A stretch of 64,000 bases of DNA from Pseudomonas rhizophila (GTDB lineage Bacteria > Pseudomonadota > Gammaproteobacteria > Pseudomonadales > Pseudomonadaceae). A program made the translations under genes and the position numbers. The notes under the pieces were generated by a model. It was not told the origin of the DNA. It made no database searches and was given only the letters and a program-made list of their open reading frames with translations. The DNA is taken from the NCBI RefSeq assembly GCF_003033885.1, contig NZ_CP024081.1, forward strand, positions 3,286,046 to 3,350,045, read 5' to 3'. Positions 26,535 to 36,381 of the stretch are shown piece by piece (position 1 is the first letter of the stretch; the number at the start of each line of letters is the position of its first letter).

Positions 26535-26936
26535 TTACTGCACGGTTTCCTGACCTTTGATCGTCTGCTCCAGGGCCTGGATGCAGCGTTCTTCGGCGGT
26601 GTCGAGTTCCAGCTTCATCTGTTCGATGTCCAGCAGTTGCTGTTCGAGCTGTTCCCGACGTTCGGTGATCTTCGCCAGCATGCTGTGCAGTTGTTTCTGG
26701 TTGCCGCTGGTGGGGTCGTAGAGTTCGATCAGTTCACGGCACTCGGCCAGGGAAAAACCGATGCGCTTGCCCCGCAGGATCAGCTTCAGGCTGACCTTGT
26801 CCCGAGGCGAATAAATGCGTTCCTGGCCACGTCGCTCCGGGCTCAGCAGGCCTTGCTCTTCATAGAAGCGGATGGCCCGGGTGGTGATATCCAGTTCGCG
26901 GGCGAGGTCGGAGATGCTGTAGGTCTGGCTGCTCAT
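26535..26936 (-). CDS. liuR: MerR-family regulator of leucine/isovalerate degradation
   Basis: A 133-residue MerR protein. The DNA-binding part is YSISDLARELDITTRAIRFYEEQGLLSP and RIYSPRDKVSLKLILRGKRIGFSL. A C-terminal coiled coil follows at ~80-125 (KITERREQLEQQLLDIEQMKLEL). LiuR proteins of proteobacteria regulate liu genes through TTgACGTnnACGTcAA-like palindromes. One such palindrome lies 46 bases upstream of this gene and others lie between liuA and the acyl-CoA synthetase gene. Confidence 0.92.
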   Translation of the reverse strand: MSSQTYSISDLARELDITTRAIRFYEEQGLLSPERRGQERIYSPRDKVSLKLILRGKRIGFSLAECRELIELYDPTSGNQKQLHSMLAKITERREQLEQQLLDIEQMKLELDTAEERCIQALEQTIKGQETVQ

Positions 26937-26981
26937 GGAAGCGCTCGAAACGAAAGGGGCTGGCGCTAAGCTAATGGCAGG

Positions 26982-26997
26982 TTGACGTTCACGTCAA
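26982..26997. promoter_or_regulatory. LiuR-type operator at the liuR-mvaB promoter
   Basis: Perfect palindrome TTGACGT-TC-ACGTCAA, 46 bases upstream of the liuR start. Its arms match those of the liuA-side sites. Confidence 0.8.
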
Positions 26998-27027
26998 GCA
27001 ATCAGATCCCAATGCAGACACACCCCT

Positions 27028-27118
27028 TGTGGGAGCGAGCCTGCTCGCGATAGCGGTATACCTGTCAGCATTAATGTTGACTGACCCGGCGCCATCGCGA
27101 GCAGGCTCGCTCCCACAA
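27028..27118. repeat. REPIN, inverted pair of REP elements
   Basis: TGTGGGAGCGAGCCTGCTCG (from 27028) and its inverse ending at 27118 (...GAGCAGGCTCGCTCCCACA) flank about 35 bases. This is the canonical doublet found across fluorescent pseudomonads, in the gap between liuR and the LysR gene. Confidence 0.9.
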
Positions 27119-27128
27119 TTTTGATCGC

Positions 27129-28058
27129 CTAAACCTTGTCGAGCTTCTTCTCATGCGCCGTCACCTGCTGGCACAGCTCGATCATCTGTTCGCGCATCCA
27201 GCGATTGGCCGGGTCCTGGTCGGTGCTTTCATGCCAGTAGAGATGGGTTTCCACGGGGGGCACATCGTTGACCGGCAACACGAAGGCATGCAGATCGTGA
27301 CGACGGGCAAAGCGCTCGGGGACGGTCATGACCATGTCGGTCTGTTGCAACACCTGGGACGCCATCAAGTAATGCTGGGAGCGTAGGGCGATCTTGCGCT
27401 GGATGCCCATCTTGCCCAGGGCCAGGTCGACATAACCCAGACCGTTACGGCGGCTGGAAATATGCACATGAGTCTGTGCCAGGTAATCATCGAGGCTGAT
27501 TTTTTCCTTGCCCGCCAGTGGGTGCCCCTTGCGCATGGCGCACACGTACCGGTCTTCCATCAGCTTGACGTGGCGCACTTGCGGGTCGGTATTGAGTGGC
27601 GCGTCGACGGCGAAGTCGAGGCGACCGGCGGCCAGTTCCTTGGTGGTTTCACGGCGCTTGGACAGGAAGCTCTCGATGGCCACGGTCGGCGCCAGGCGTC
27701 GCAGGCGCTGGAACAACAGAGGCAGGATCACGCCTTCGGTGAGGTCGGTCATGCTGATGCGGTAGGTCTTGACCGCCTGCAGCGGATTGAAAATCCGGCT
27801 TTCCTGCACCGACACTCGCAGCAACGATAAGGCATTGCGCACCGGGCCAATGATGTTCTGGGCCATGGGCGTGGGCACCATGCCCTGGGCCGTGCGCACG
27901 AACAGCGGGTCATTGAAGGTCTCACGCAAACGCGCCAGGGCATTGGACACCGCCGGCTGAGTGATGCCGACGATCTGTCCAGCGCGGGTCAGGTTGGCTT
28001 CGGTGTAGATCGCGTCAAAAACGATAAAAAGGTTGAGGTCGACCTTGCTCAGATTCAT
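27129..28058 (-). CDS. LysR-family transcriptional regulator (NodD-like)
   Basis: A 309-residue LysR protein. The winged helix is DLNLFIVFDAIYTEANLTRAG followed by ITQPAVSNALARLRETFNDPLFVRT. The effector domain begins near residue 95 (TYRISMTDLTEGVILPLLFQRL). The FIVFDAIYTE and LFVRTAQGM patterns place it in the NodD/LeuO-like branch. It is divergent from an acyl-CoA dehydrogenase gene across 178 bases and is its likely regulator. Confidence 0.9.
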   Translation of the reverse strand: MNLSKVDLNLFIVFDAIYTEANLTRAGQIVGITQPAVSNALARLRETFNDPLFVRTAQGMVPTPMAQNIIGPVRNALSLLRVSVQESRIFNPLQAVKTYRISMTDLTEGVILPLLFQRLRRLAPTVAIESFLSKRRETTKELAAGRLDFAVDAPLNTDPQVRHVKLMEDRYVCAMRKGHPLAGKEKISLDDYLAQTHVHISSRRNGLGYVDLALGKMGIQRKIALRSQHYLMASQVLQQTDMVMTVPERFARRHDLHAFVLPVNDVPPVETHLYWHESTDQDPANRWMREQMIELCQQVTAHEKKLDKV

Positions 28059-28236
28059 GGCGCTGCACTCTTGTTCTTGGGCTTGTTGTGAGGTGCCGGG
28101 TGGCGATGAAAATCAGTGAACCATATATCGGTGATGAATGTTAATACACGCCGAGAATAGGTTAGGTAAATTTTCGTAGCTGAACTAGCATCGATTTCAT
28201 GACCTAAAAACAACCTCTGCCAAGAAGGTGCTTCTC

Positions 28237-29466
28237 ATGGATTTTGCGTATTCCCCCAAGGTTCAGGAACTGCGTGAACGTGTCACCGCGTTCATGGACG
28301 CCTACGTATACCCGGCTGAAGCAGTGTTCGAACGACAAGTGGCCGAAGGCGACCGCTGGCAGCCCACCGCCATCATGGAAGAGCTCAAGGCCAAGGCCAA
28401 AGCCGAAGGGCTGTGGAATCTGTTCCTGCCCGAGTCTGAGCTGGGCGCTGGCCTGACCAACCTCGAATACGCGCCGTTGGCAGAGATCATGGGCCGTTCG
28501 TTGCTGGGGCCGGAGCCGTTCAACTGCTCGGCGCCGGACACGGGCAACATGGAAGTGCTGGTGCGTTACGCCAATGAAGAACAGAAACAACGCTGGCTGG
28601 AACCGCTGCTGCGCGGCGAGATCCGCTCGGCCTTCGCCATGACCGAGCCGGACGTTGCTTCTTCGGACGCCACCAACATGGCCGCCCGCGCCGAGCGCGA
28701 TGGCGACGAGTGGGTGATCAACGGCAAGAAGTGGTGGACCTCCGGGGCCTGTGATCCGCGCTGCAAGATTCTGATCTTCATGGGCCTGAGCAACCCCGAC
28801 GCGCCGCGTCATGCCCAGCACTCGATGATTCTGGTGCCGGTGGACACGCCAGGGGTAAAAATCGTACGTCCGCTGCCGGTATTCGGCTACGACGATGCGC
28901 CTCACGGCCACGCCGAAGTGCTGTTCGACAATGTGCGGGTGCCGTACGAAAACGTCTTGCTGGGCGAAGGGCGCGGTTTTGAAATTGCCCAGGGTCGCCT
29001 CGGCCCGGGCCGGATCCACCACTGCATGCGTTCCATCGGCATGGCCGAGCGTGCATTGGAGTTGATGTGCAAACGTGCCGTCAGCCGCACCGCCTTCGGC
29101 CAGCCGTTGGCGCGCCTGGGCGGCAACGTCGACAAGATCGCCGATTCACGGATGGAAATCGACATGGCGCGCCTGCTGACCTTGAAAGCGGCGTACATGA
29201 TGGACACCGTCGGTAATAAGGTCGCCAAGAGTGAGATCGCCCAGATCAAGGTCGTTGCGCCGAACGTGGCCTTGAAGGTTATCGACCGGGCCATCCAGAT
29301 CCACGGCGGCGCCGGGGTTTCCAACGATTTCCCGCTGGCCTACATGTACGCCATGCAACGCACCTTGCGCCTGGCCGACGGCCCGGATGAAGTGCACCGC
29401 GCCGCTATCGGCAAGTTCGAAATCGGCAAGTACGTGCCCAAGGAGATGTTGCGCAGCGGGCGCTAG
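28237..29466 (+). CDS. Acyl-CoA dehydrogenase family protein (ACAD10/11-like)
   Basis: A 409-residue flavoenzyme. FAD- and substrate-contact segments are [61 protein letters not shown] and [20 protein letters not shown]. These features ([26 protein letters not shown]) group it with the ACAD10/11-like branch rather than the liu or fad enzymes. I use the ATG at 28237. Its divergent LysR neighbour suggests substrate-inducible control. The acyl substrate is unknown. Confidence 0.88.
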   Translation: MDFAYSPKVQELRERVTAFMDAYVYPAEAVFERQVAEGDRWQPTAIMEELKAKAKAEGLWNLFLPESELGAGLTNLEYAPLAEIMGRSLLGPEPFNCSAPDTGNMEVLVRYANEEQKQRWLEPLLRGEIRSAFAMTEPDVASSDATNMAARAERDGDEWVINGKKWWTSGACDPRCKILIFMGLSNPDAPRHAQHSMILVPVDTPGVKIVRPLPVFGYDDAPHGHAEVLFDNVRVPYENVLLGEGRGFEIAQGRLGPGRIHHCMRSIGMAERALELMCKRAVSRTAFGQPLARLGGNVDKIADSRMEIDMARLLTLKAAYMMDTVGNKVAKSEIAQIKVVAPNVALKVIDRAIQIHGGAGVSNDFPLAYMYAMQRTLRLADGPDEVHRAAIGKFEIGKYVPKEMLRSGR

Positions 29467-29486
29467 GAAGTTAGCCCACTACGAGC

Positions 29487-29541
29487 CTTTGTAGGAGCAA
29501 AGCTTGCTTCCACAGGCTCATCTTGTGGGGGTGAGCTCGCT
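29487..29541. repeat. Degenerate REP pair
   Basis: TTTGTAGGAGCAAAGCTTGC and TCTTGTGGGGGTGAGCTCGC are decayed REP cores between the converging acyl-CoA dehydrogenase and oxaloacetate-decarboxylase-like genes. Confidence 0.5.
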
Positions 29542-30410
29542 TACTCCTTGACGCTCATATATTCCTCGGCCCAGCGGATGTAATCCTCGGGCTGGGTGTA
29601 AGTGTGGGTCAGCTCGGTGGCGCTCAGGTCTGACGCCTGGGTGAAGATCTGCCGCTGTTCGCGCAGGCTGTCATAGGTGGCCTTGATCGCGGCGAAGTAG
29701 GCACCGTGACCATCGATGGTGACGCGCACGCCGAGTTCCGCCAGGCGTTTGTCGTCACGCAGCAACGGATTGCCATAGGTGACGAGCATCAACGGCACGC
29801 TCAGGTTTTCGCTGATCTGCGCCAGATGGTCGAAGTCCTGCACCCCCACCATGCAAATCCCGTCGGCGCCGGCACGTTCGTATTGCTGGGTCCGACTGAT
29901 GATTTCCTGGACCGGTAGGATCCCGGCGTTGGTGCGGGCAATGATCGCCATTTCCGGGTCGACCCGGGCTTCCAGTGCTGCGCGAATCTTGCCGACACCT
30001 TCGGCGACGCCGATCAGGTCGGTGGATTTGCGGCCGAACTGGGCCGGCAGCAGCGTGTCTTCGATGGTCAGGGCCGCCACACCGGCGCGTTCGAGTTCGA
30101 TGATGGTGCGCATCACGTTCAGGGCGTTGCCATAGCCGTGATCGGCGTCGGCAATTACCGGCAGTTGGGCTACGCGGCCAATGCGCGTGGCCTGCTCGGC
30201 GAATTCGCTGAGTGTGATGAGGGCAAAGTCCGGCGCCCCCAACACTTGCAGCGACGCGACCGAACCTCCCAGTATCCCTACTTCAAAACCCAGGTCGGCG
30301 GCGATGCGCGCTGACATCGGATCAAACACCGAGGCGGTGTGGTAGCAGGTTTCGCTCGCCAGCAGTTGGCGAAAGTTGCGACGCAAGTCTTGATGGGAAA
30401 GCCTGGGCAT
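29541..30410 (-). CDS. Oxaloacetate decarboxylase-like enzyme (PEP mutase/isocitrate lyase superfamily)
   Basis: A 289-residue TIM-barrel protein. The superfamily metal and substrate residues lie in [41 protein letters not shown] and [14 protein letters not shown]. Sequence and length resemble the P. aeruginosa oxaloacetate decarboxylase PA4872, in which a histidine equivalent to that in DGHGAY is diagnostic. I start it at the ATG at 30410 ([16 protein letters not shown]). It appears monocistronic. Confidence 0.85.
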   Translation of the reverse strand: MPRLSHQDLRRNFRQLLASETCYHTASVFDPMSARIAADLGFEVGILGGSVASLQVLGAPDFALITLSEFAEQATRIGRVAQLPVIADADHGYGNALNVMRTIIELERAGVAALTIEDTLLPAQFGRKSTDLIGVAEGVGKIRAALEARVDPEMAIIARTNAGILPVQEIISRTQQYERAGADGICMVGVQDFDHLAQISENLSVPLMLVTYGNPLLRDDKRLAELGVRVTIDGHGAYFAAIKATYDSLREQRQIFTQASDLSATELTHTYTQPEDYIRWAEEYMSVKE

Positions 30411-30644
30411 ATGAGTTCCACCATTGGAATGGAAAGGCTTGAGCAAAAGTGTCAACGCCGAAAGATCCAAAGGCTATCACGCGCAAGGCTTAAAGATGAT
30501 GACGAATGTGCATGGGCTATGTGTGTGCCGGATTGCAGAGGATCCCGACAGGCTGTCAGCGATGATCGAGCTGACCAAGGTGCAGGCAAAGGGGGCGGAG
30601 GCTAATGCGTGTCAGTGGATGAGGTATTTGTGCTCGAACCCAGC

Positions 30645-31679
30645 CTACGCCGCCACCGCTTGCCGCCCCTGTTGAAGCAACGCCACGGCGCGCACCGTGT
30701 CACCTGGTTGCATTTGCAGACGTTTGGCCGTGAGACGGTCCACCAGCAGGCTGTGACCGTGCTGGTGGGCTCGGGCACTGGTAACGCGGCAACTCGCCAG
30801 CCGTCGGTTGTGGATCAGCCAGACCGGTGCCTGTTCGTCCGGCATACCGATGGCCAGGGTCAGCGACTGGCTGTCGCGCACGGTCCGGATTTTCGCCACT
30901 GGCGCTTCGATCACCGGACCGCCATCGAAAATGTCGATGTAGCCTTTATGGGCAAAACCCTCGGCGCCGAGGATTTTCAGGGCCGGCTCGGTATTCGGGT
31001 GGGCCCTGCCGATAGCCGCCTGGGCCTGTTCGGTGAGCAGGCAGGTGTACAGGGGTTGGCGCGGCATCAGCTCGGCGATGAAGGATTTGTTGCCCATGCC
31101 GGACAATTGGTCGGCGTAGCTGAAGTCTTTCTGGAAGAAGTGCCGGCCCAGGCTGTCCCAGAACGGTGAACAGCCGTGCTCGTCGGCGTGTCCTCGCAAT
31201 TCGGCGATCAGTTTTTCACCGAACAGCTGGGAAAACTCGGCCACGAACAGCAAGCGCGCCAGGGACAGCAGGCGTCCGTTATGGCCGCGGCGGTGTTCGG
31301 GATGCAGAAACAAGGAGCAGATCTCCGATTGCCCGGTCATCTCATTGTTGAGGAATAGTGTGGGTATCTGCCGCTGGATGCCCAGTTCAGGCGCGGAGCT
31401 GACGGTGACCCCGACTCGATAGTTGTACCAGGGCTCACGCAGCCCGACCGCACCGGTCAGGGCGCTGATACCGACTACTTGCCGGTCATCGTCCTCGAGC
31501 ACGAACAGGTAATCGGCATCGGCGCGTTCGACTTGTCCGGCAAAGGTGCGCTGGGCCCAGCGCACTCGATGGGCCAGGCGTTCTTCGTTGGCCGGCAGGC
31601 TGGTGAACCCGGGGCCCGCGCAATGGGCCAGGTCCAGCAAGGCGGGCAGATCCGTCAGAGCGACCGGGCGCACAATCAT
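30645..31679 (-). CDS. aruG: Arginine/ornithine N-succinyltransferase beta subunit paralogue
   Basis: A 344-residue AstA-family acyltransferase. It begins MIVRPVALTDLPALLDLA and contains NEMTGQSEICSLFLHPEHRRG, CSPFWDSLGRHFFQKDFSYAD, GNKSFIAELMPRQPLY and GYIDIFDGGPVIEA, all AruG/AstA hallmarks. The canonical enzyme succinylates the alpha-amino group of arginine and ornithine. Here the gene is not in an aruCFGDB operon but ends a seven-gene cluster with a GS-like ligase and two amidohydrolase-type enzymes. Its substrate may therefore differ. It lies 61 bases after the alpha subunit gene. Confidence 0.85.
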   Translation of the reverse strand: MIVRPVALTDLPALLDLAHCAGPGFTSLPANEERLAHRVRWAQRTFAGQVERADADYLFVLEDDDRQVVGISALTGAVGLREPWYNYRVGVTVSSAPELGIQRQIPTLFLNNEMTGQSEICSLFLHPEHRRGHNGRLLSLARLLFVAEFSQLFGEKLIAELRGHADEHGCSPFWDSLGRHFFQKDFSYADQLSGMGNKSFIAELMPRQPLYTCLLTEQAQAAIGRAHPNTEPALKILGAEGFAHKGYIDIFDGGPVIEAPVAKIRTVRDSQSLTLAIGMPDEQAPVWLIHNRRLASCRVTSARAHQHGHSLLVDRLTAKRLQMQPGDTVRAVALLQQGRQAVAA

Positions 31680-31740
31680 GATGCAGCTCCTTCATCGTGC
31701 CAATCGGGGCGCTGATGCCAGGTGAGGAATCGCGTCAGGT

Positions 31741-32757
31741 TCATAACGCAACCACCCGGGCCCGCTCGCCGTCGGTGATACCCAGTGCTGCCAGCATCTG
31801 CGGTGTCAGGGACACGGTGCCCTCGGCACTGACGTCAAGCTCGGCCACGATGGCCCGGTAATTCTCCAGGCCGTCGTTGCTCAGCAGGAAGCGGCCGCCG
31901 AGGTCAATGTCTGAGCATTGTCGGGCCGTGGCTATACGGCTTTGGGTGATCGAGCGGATGTTCGCCACACGAGCATGCAGTGTCGGCCCGCCGTCGAAGA
32001 TATCCACGTAGCTGTTGGTTTCGAAACCCTCGCGTTCCAGGATGTCGAAGGCTTCCTGGCCGTCGGGATGCACCCGGCCGATACAGGCTTGGGCCGCCTG
32101 GGACAGCATGGGTACATAAATCGGGTATTGCGGCATCAGTTCGGCGAGAAAGGTGCGGCTCTGCAGACCGCACAAGCGTTCGGCTTCGGCGTAGGGCAGG
32201 TCGAAAAAATGCTGGCCGACGGCATCCCAGAACGGCGACTGACCGTCATCGCTGCTGAAACCAACGATCTCGGTGATCACTGATTCGGCAAAGCGTTGCG
32301 GATGGGCGGCGATGAACATCAGCCGCGCGCGGGACAGCAACTCCGATTCCGGCGTGCGTACCCGTCCGGCGTCGATATGAAAACCGCGCAGCAGCGTCTG
32401 GCCATTGAGGTCCTGGCAAAGCGACAGCGCAGGTACGCCGTGCTGGATGTTCAGTTCCCGGGACTCGCTGGTAAACGGGCGATGCCGCAGGCTGTAGAAC
32501 GGCTCATTGCAGCCGGTGCTGGCGAGAATCTCGGAACAGCCGGTCAATTGCCCGGATGCCAGGTCCTCCAGGACGAAGAAATAATTCTCTGCGCCAGGGC
32601 TCTGCACGTCGGTCTCGAACGAGGCACATGAATCGAGGATTTTGTCCCTCAGGCGTTCGGTATCGTCGGGAAGCGATGTGACGCCCACCAGACTGTCACG
32701 GGCCAGTTGCTGCAGTTGCGGCAGGTCGCTTAATTGAACTGGACGTAAGGCCAGCAT
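31741..32757 (-). CDS. aruF: Arginine/ornithine N-succinyltransferase alpha subunit paralogue
   Basis: A 338-residue AstA-family subunit. The N-terminus MLALRPVQLSDLPQLQQLA, the SLVGVTSLPDDTERLRDKI stretch, QSPFWDAVGQHFFDLPYAEAE, RTFLAELMPQYPIYVPML and FETNSYVDIFDGGPTLHARV match AruF. The ATG at 32757 follows AAGGAG at eight bases. A longer frame from 32796 has no site. With AruG it should form a heteromeric acyltransferase. A hairpin precedes it (32780-32802). Confidence 0.85.
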   Translation of the reverse strand: MLALRPVQLSDLPQLQQLARDSLVGVTSLPDDTERLRDKILDSCASFETDVQSPGAENYFFVLEDLASGQLTGCSEILASTGCNEPFYSLRHRPFTSESRELNIQHGVPALSLCQDLNGQTLLRGFHIDAGRVRTPESELLSRARLMFIAAHPQRFAESVITEIVGFSSDDGQSPFWDAVGQHFFDLPYAEAERLCGLQSRTFLAELMPQYPIYVPMLSQAAQACIGRVHPDGQEAFDILEREGFETNSYVDIFDGGPTLHARVANIRSITQSRIATARQCSDIDLGGRFLLSNDGLENYRAIVAELDVSAEGTVSLTPQMLAALGITDGERARVVAL

Positions 32758-32779
32758 GGATTGCACTCCTTTTCCAAAG

Positions 32780-32802
32780 AGCCCGGTGACATGCACCGGG
32801 CT
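32780..32802. terminator. Hairpin between the APC permease gene and the aruF-like gene
   Basis: Nine-base arms AGCCCGGTG and CACCGGGCT with a five-base loop. On the minus strand it is followed by CTTTGG, a weak T-run, so partial termination or mRNA processing is more likely than a full stop. Confidence 0.5.
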
Positions 32803-32868
32803 TGACGATCACTGTCGATGTCCACGCATTGTGACGACGGCTGGTCGAACCCCTTCGACCGCCGATCC

Positions 32869-34218
32869 TCACTGTCCCGCAGGGTCAGGCAGGGCAGTAT
32901 CGGTGCCGAACTTATTGAGCACGGCCAGATAGACCAGGCCTGCGGCAATCCATATCAAGCCGAGCTTCTGCGCATCCACGCCCATGTTGTACATGATGGC
33001 CGCGACGATGGCGAAGCCGATCAAAGGGCAGATCAGGTGGCGAATCACTTGGCCGGACCGCTGGCGGCGCCAGTGATGGTTGATCACGGTGATATGCAAC
33101 AACATGAAGCCGCTCAAGGCGCCGAAATTGACCAGGGAAGTCAGGGTGTCCACGGCATCGATGAACAGGTAGCAGATCAACAGCGACAGCACCGCTACCA
33201 GATAGATGCTCAAGTATGGGGTGTTGTGTTTCGGATGGACCTTGGCCAGCACCTTGGGGAGCTTGCCGTCCCGGGCCATGCCGAACAACAGGCGCGACAC
33301 TGCTGCTTGCGAGGTAATCGCCACAGCCACGCCCCAGGCCAGCGCCGTGGCGACGGCGGTCAAAGTGGCCAGCCAACTGCCGGCCGCCAATTCGGCGATT
33401 TCATAAAACGCGGTATCGGCGGACTTGAAGCCCATGCCGGCCGCCAGGTCGGTGGCAATCCAGGTCTGCACGACGAAAATCACCCCCATCACCAGCAGTG
33501 TGATCAACGCCGCCTTGCCCACGCTGCGCCCCGGATCATTCTTGATTTCTTCGGCCAGGGTGGAAATGGCATCGAAGCCCAGGAACGACAACACGGCGAT
33601 AGACACGGCCTGCATCAACAGCGCGAAATCAAAACGTTCCGGGCTGTACAGCGGCGCCAGGGTCAGTTGGCCGTTACCGGCGCCCCCCTGCAAGGCATTC
33701 CAGGCGTAGAACAGGAAAATGGCCAGCACCATTAGTTGCGCCAGCAGGAAAATGATATTCATCCGTGCGGTGAAGGTGATGCCCCGCAGGTTGACGAAGG
33801 TCGCGCTGACCAGGAATGCCAGAATGAAACCGACCTTGGGAACGTCCGGGTACAGATGGTTCAGCGCCATGGCGGCGTAGACATAGAGCAGGGGCGGGAT
33901 CAGCAGGTAGTCCAGCAGCATCAGCCAACCGGCGATGAAGCCCACGTGTGGGTTAAGGCCCCGTTGCGCATAGGAATAGACGGAGCCGGCCACCGGAAAA
34001 GCTCTGGCCATGCTGCCGTAGCTCAAGGCCGTGAAGAGCATCGCCACCATGCCGATGATATACGCCAACGGCACCATCCCCGGCGCCTCGGCGTTAACGT
34101 AGCCATACACGCCGAACGGTGCGATGGGGATCATGAAAATCATCCCGTACACCACCAGGTCCGTCAGCGACAGGCTGCGCTTCAATTCCTGTTTATAGCC
34201 AAATGCCTCGATACTCAT
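32869..34218 (-). CDS. APC-family amino acid/amine permease (PuuP-like)
   Basis: A 449-residue inner-membrane transporter with about 12 segments. The first helix has the APC substrate motif DLVVYGMIFMIPIAPFGVYG. AFPVAGSVYSYAQRGLNPHVGFIAGWLML and FLGFDAISTLAEEIKNDPGRS are typical of the putrescine/ethanolamine branch. It lies 74 bases after the N-formylglutamate-amidohydrolase-like gene in the same orientation and probably imports the cluster's substrate. Confidence 0.88.
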   Translation of the reverse strand: MSIEAFGYKQELKRSLSLTDLVVYGMIFMIPIAPFGVYGYVNAEAPGMVPLAYIIGMVAMLFTALSYGSMARAFPVAGSVYSYAQRGLNPHVGFIAGWLMLLDYLLIPPLLYVYAAMALNHLYPDVPKVGFILAFLVSATFVNLRGITFTARMNIIFLLAQLMVLAIFLFYAWNALQGGAGNGQLTLAPLYSPERFDFALLMQAVSIAVLSFLGFDAISTLAEEIKNDPGRSVGKAALITLLVMGVIFVVQTWIATDLAAGMGFKSADTAFYEIAELAAGSWLATLTAVATALAWGVAVAITSQAAVSRLLFGMARDGKLPKVLAKVHPKHNTPYLSIYLVAVLSLLICYLFIDAVDTLTSLVNFGALSGFMLLHITVINHHWRRQRSGQVIRHLICPLIGFAIVAAIMYNMGVDAQKLGLIWIAAGLVYLAVLNKFGTDTALPDPAGQ

Positions 34219-34292
34219 AAGCCGTTCTCCTTCTCAGCTGTGTGGGTGTGCTCTTGCTTGTCGCTTGCCGCTCGAACCTTGCCGCTGCTTTC

Positions 34293-35045
34293 CTACAACA
34301 ATGGCGCCAGGTAAGCGCTCCAGGCCTGCACCGCTGTCGGGCTGCGTAGCAGGTCGTTGCGCACTTCGATCAACACCGAATCCAGGCCGCGTCCATCGCC
34401 ATGTACCGGAACCGTCATATCGGTCGAAGGGTTGATCTTGTACGGCTGGTTGCCGGCTACCCGTAGCGAGTGCCGGCTTAGCCCGTCGACGATGCGCTGG
34501 GCATAGTCCTTGGCCTCGCCGAACAGCACGCCCGCTTCCAGGGCGCGCGGTTGGCCGTAGAACACCGGCGTAAAACTGTGGATGCCCACCACCCGCACCG
34601 TCCGGTTGTCGGCCAGGCGCTGGTCGATCAACGCTCGCAGTCGATCATGGAAGGGATGGAACAGGCACCGCTGGCGATATTCACGGGTGGCCTCATCCAG
34701 GGACTGGTTGCCCGGAATCTGGTAGATCTCGCTCTGGTGCGGGATGCTGTCGGCGACGTGAAGGGGACGGTTCAGGTCGATCAGCAGCCGTGAATAGTTG
34801 GCCGCGAGCAAGGTCGCTCCAAGGGTTTCGGACAGTTGTTCGGCCAGCGCCAGGGCACCTATATCCCAGGCAATGTGCTCCTGGGCCGCCGTCTCATCCA
34901 GGCCAAGGTCGTTCAACGCGGCGGGGATAAAGCGGTCGGCGTGTTCACACACCAGGATCAACGGGTGTTCGGCGTCTTCCCGGATCAGGCGATAAGCCGG
35001 CCCGGTATAAAGGCCCGATTCAGCACATTCAATAGATTCGCGCAT
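34293..35045 (-). CDS. N-formylglutamate amidohydrolase family protein
   Basis: A 250-residue zinc amidohydrolase of the HutG-like FGase family. Family motifs are HPLILVCEHADRFIPAAL, AWDIGALALAEQL, LIDLNRPLHVADSI, VVGIHSFTP and VLIEVRNDLLRS. I start it at the ATG at 35045. A GTG three codons earlier is possible. It overlaps the GS-like gene by 17 bases. It may hydrolyse a formyl or other acyl amide made in the pathway. There are no histidine-degradation genes nearby. Confidence 0.82.
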   Translation of the reverse strand: MRESIECAESGLYTGPAYRLIREDAEHPLILVCEHADRFIPAALNDLGLDETAAQEHIAWDIGALALAEQLSETLGATLLAANYSRLLIDLNRPLHVADSIPHQSEIYQIPGNQSLDEATREYRQRCLFHPFHDRLRALIDQRLADNRTVRVVGIHSFTPVFYGQPRALEAGVLFGEAKDYAQRIVDGLSRHSLRVAGNQPYKINPSTDMTVPVHGDGRGLDSVLIEVRNDLLRSPTAVQAWSAYLAPLL

Positions 35046-36381
35046 AGTGCTCACACAGCTCGGCAGGTGACAGCGCCTGGGTCAAGGCCAGCTCCTGGGC
35101 CTTCAAGGCGAAATAGGTTTCGACCAGCGGGCCGGGCAGGGCTTCGAACAGCGCCCCGCTGTGGCGCAGGCAATCCAGCGCCTGGGCCAGGGTCGTCGGC
35201 AGGGCGATAATGCCACGGGCACGACGGTGTTCTTCGTTCAATTCATCGGGTATTTCATCGGTGACCGCCGTGAGCGCCAGCCGTTGCTCGATGCCCAGTC
35301 GCCCGGCGATCAACAGCGCCGCCAGCGCCAGGTGCGGCGAAGCGGTGGCATCCATGGCGCGAAATTCCAGGTTGTACTGGGTCGCCACCGGTTTGCCGCT
35401 CACGCTCACCGTCGGGCAGATGCGCAGCGCCGCTTCGCGGTTACGTTGCCCCAGGCAGGCGTAGGACGCGCTCCAGTGATGGGGTTGCAGGCGTTCATAG
35501 GACACCGGTGTCGGCGCGGTGATCGCGCACAGGGCGGGCAGATAGTGCAGCACCCCGGCGGCCCAGTGCTGGCCCAGGTCCGACAGCCCGTTGGCGCCGC
35601 CAGCATCATGCAGCACGGGGACGCCGTCCAGGTCTTGCAGGCTCATGTGCAAATGCACGCCGTTGCACACGGCATGTTCCGAAGTCTTGGGGGCGAAACT
35701 CACATCCAGGCCCATCTGCCGGGCGATCTCCCGGGTGATTTCCCGCACGTTCACCGCACGGTCGGCGGCGGCCACGCCCAGGGTCGGGCGGCAGGTGATT
35801 TCATACTGATGCTTGCCGTATTCCGGCAGGAACATTTCCGGTTCCACGCCGCCTGCCCGCAATGCGCTGAGCAACCATCCGGCGAACCCGGCCTGCTGGC
35901 GCTGGGCCTGGAGGCTGAAGGCCAGGCGATCCGGTTGGGGTTGAGGGGTATCGAGGCTGAATTCATGCTCGAACGCGGCGAACACCTGCAAGCCCAGCTC
36001 GGCGCGATAACGTTGCACTTCGTCATGCAGCAAGGTGCGAGGGCAAGCGGCCCAGGGCCGACCATCGGTTTCCCGCACATCGCAATGAATGAAATCCAGG
36101 GCAGGCGCCTGGGCATCCGGGCCATTGTCGACAGTGACCCGGCTGGCCAGGTCCGGGATCAGTCGCAGGTCGCCATAGGCCCCCCAAGGGTTGACCGATG
36201 CAATGATGTCCTGGGGCGTCAGCGCACTGTTGGCCGGCACCCAGCCACAACCGGCGTCGACGTAGTGGGGCAGTTCATCACTGGGGAACGAGCGGCCGCG
36301 GGTCACGCCGATCAGGTCGGTGCAGACCAGCGTGGACACGGGCAGCGGGGCCAGCGGCGTTGCGGCATCGAGACGGCTCAC
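35029..36381 (-). CDS. Glutamine-synthetase-like gamma-glutamyl ligase (PuuA/PauA type)
   Basis: A 450-residue GS-family enzyme. Metal and ATP residues lie in VFAAFEHEFSL, FLPEYGKHQYEI, HAVCNGVHLHMSLQ, LGQRNREAALRI and NLEFRAMDATASPHLALAALL. Such proteins in pseudomonads glutamylate amines rather than ammonia. I start it at the GTG at 36381 because it overlaps the cysteine-hydrolase stop as GTGA. The open frame extends 18 codons further inside that gene. The pseudomonad RpiR/cysteine hydrolase/GS-like order resembles what I recall of P. aeruginosa PA5506-PA5510. Confidence 0.85.
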   Translation of the reverse strand: MSRLDAATPLAPLPVSTLVCTDLIGVTRGRSFPSDELPHYVDAGCGWVPANSALTPQDIIASVNPWGAYGDLRLIPDLASRVTVDNGPDAQAPALDFIHCDVRETDGRPWAACPRTLLHDEVQRYRAELGLQVFAAFEHEFSLDTPQPQPDRLAFSLQAQRQQAGFAGWLLSALRAGGVEPEMFLPEYGKHQYEITCRPTLGVAAADRAVNVREITREIARQMGLDVSFAPKTSEHAVCNGVHLHMSLQDLDGVPVLHDAGGANGLSDLGQHWAAGVLHYLPALCAITAPTPVSYERLQPHHWSASYACLGQRNREAALRICPTVSVSGKPVATQYNLEFRAMDATASPHLALAALLIAGRLGIEQRLALTAVTDEIPDELNEEHRRARGIIALPTTLAQALDCLRHSGALFEALPGPLVETYFALKAQELALTQALSPAELCEHYARIY

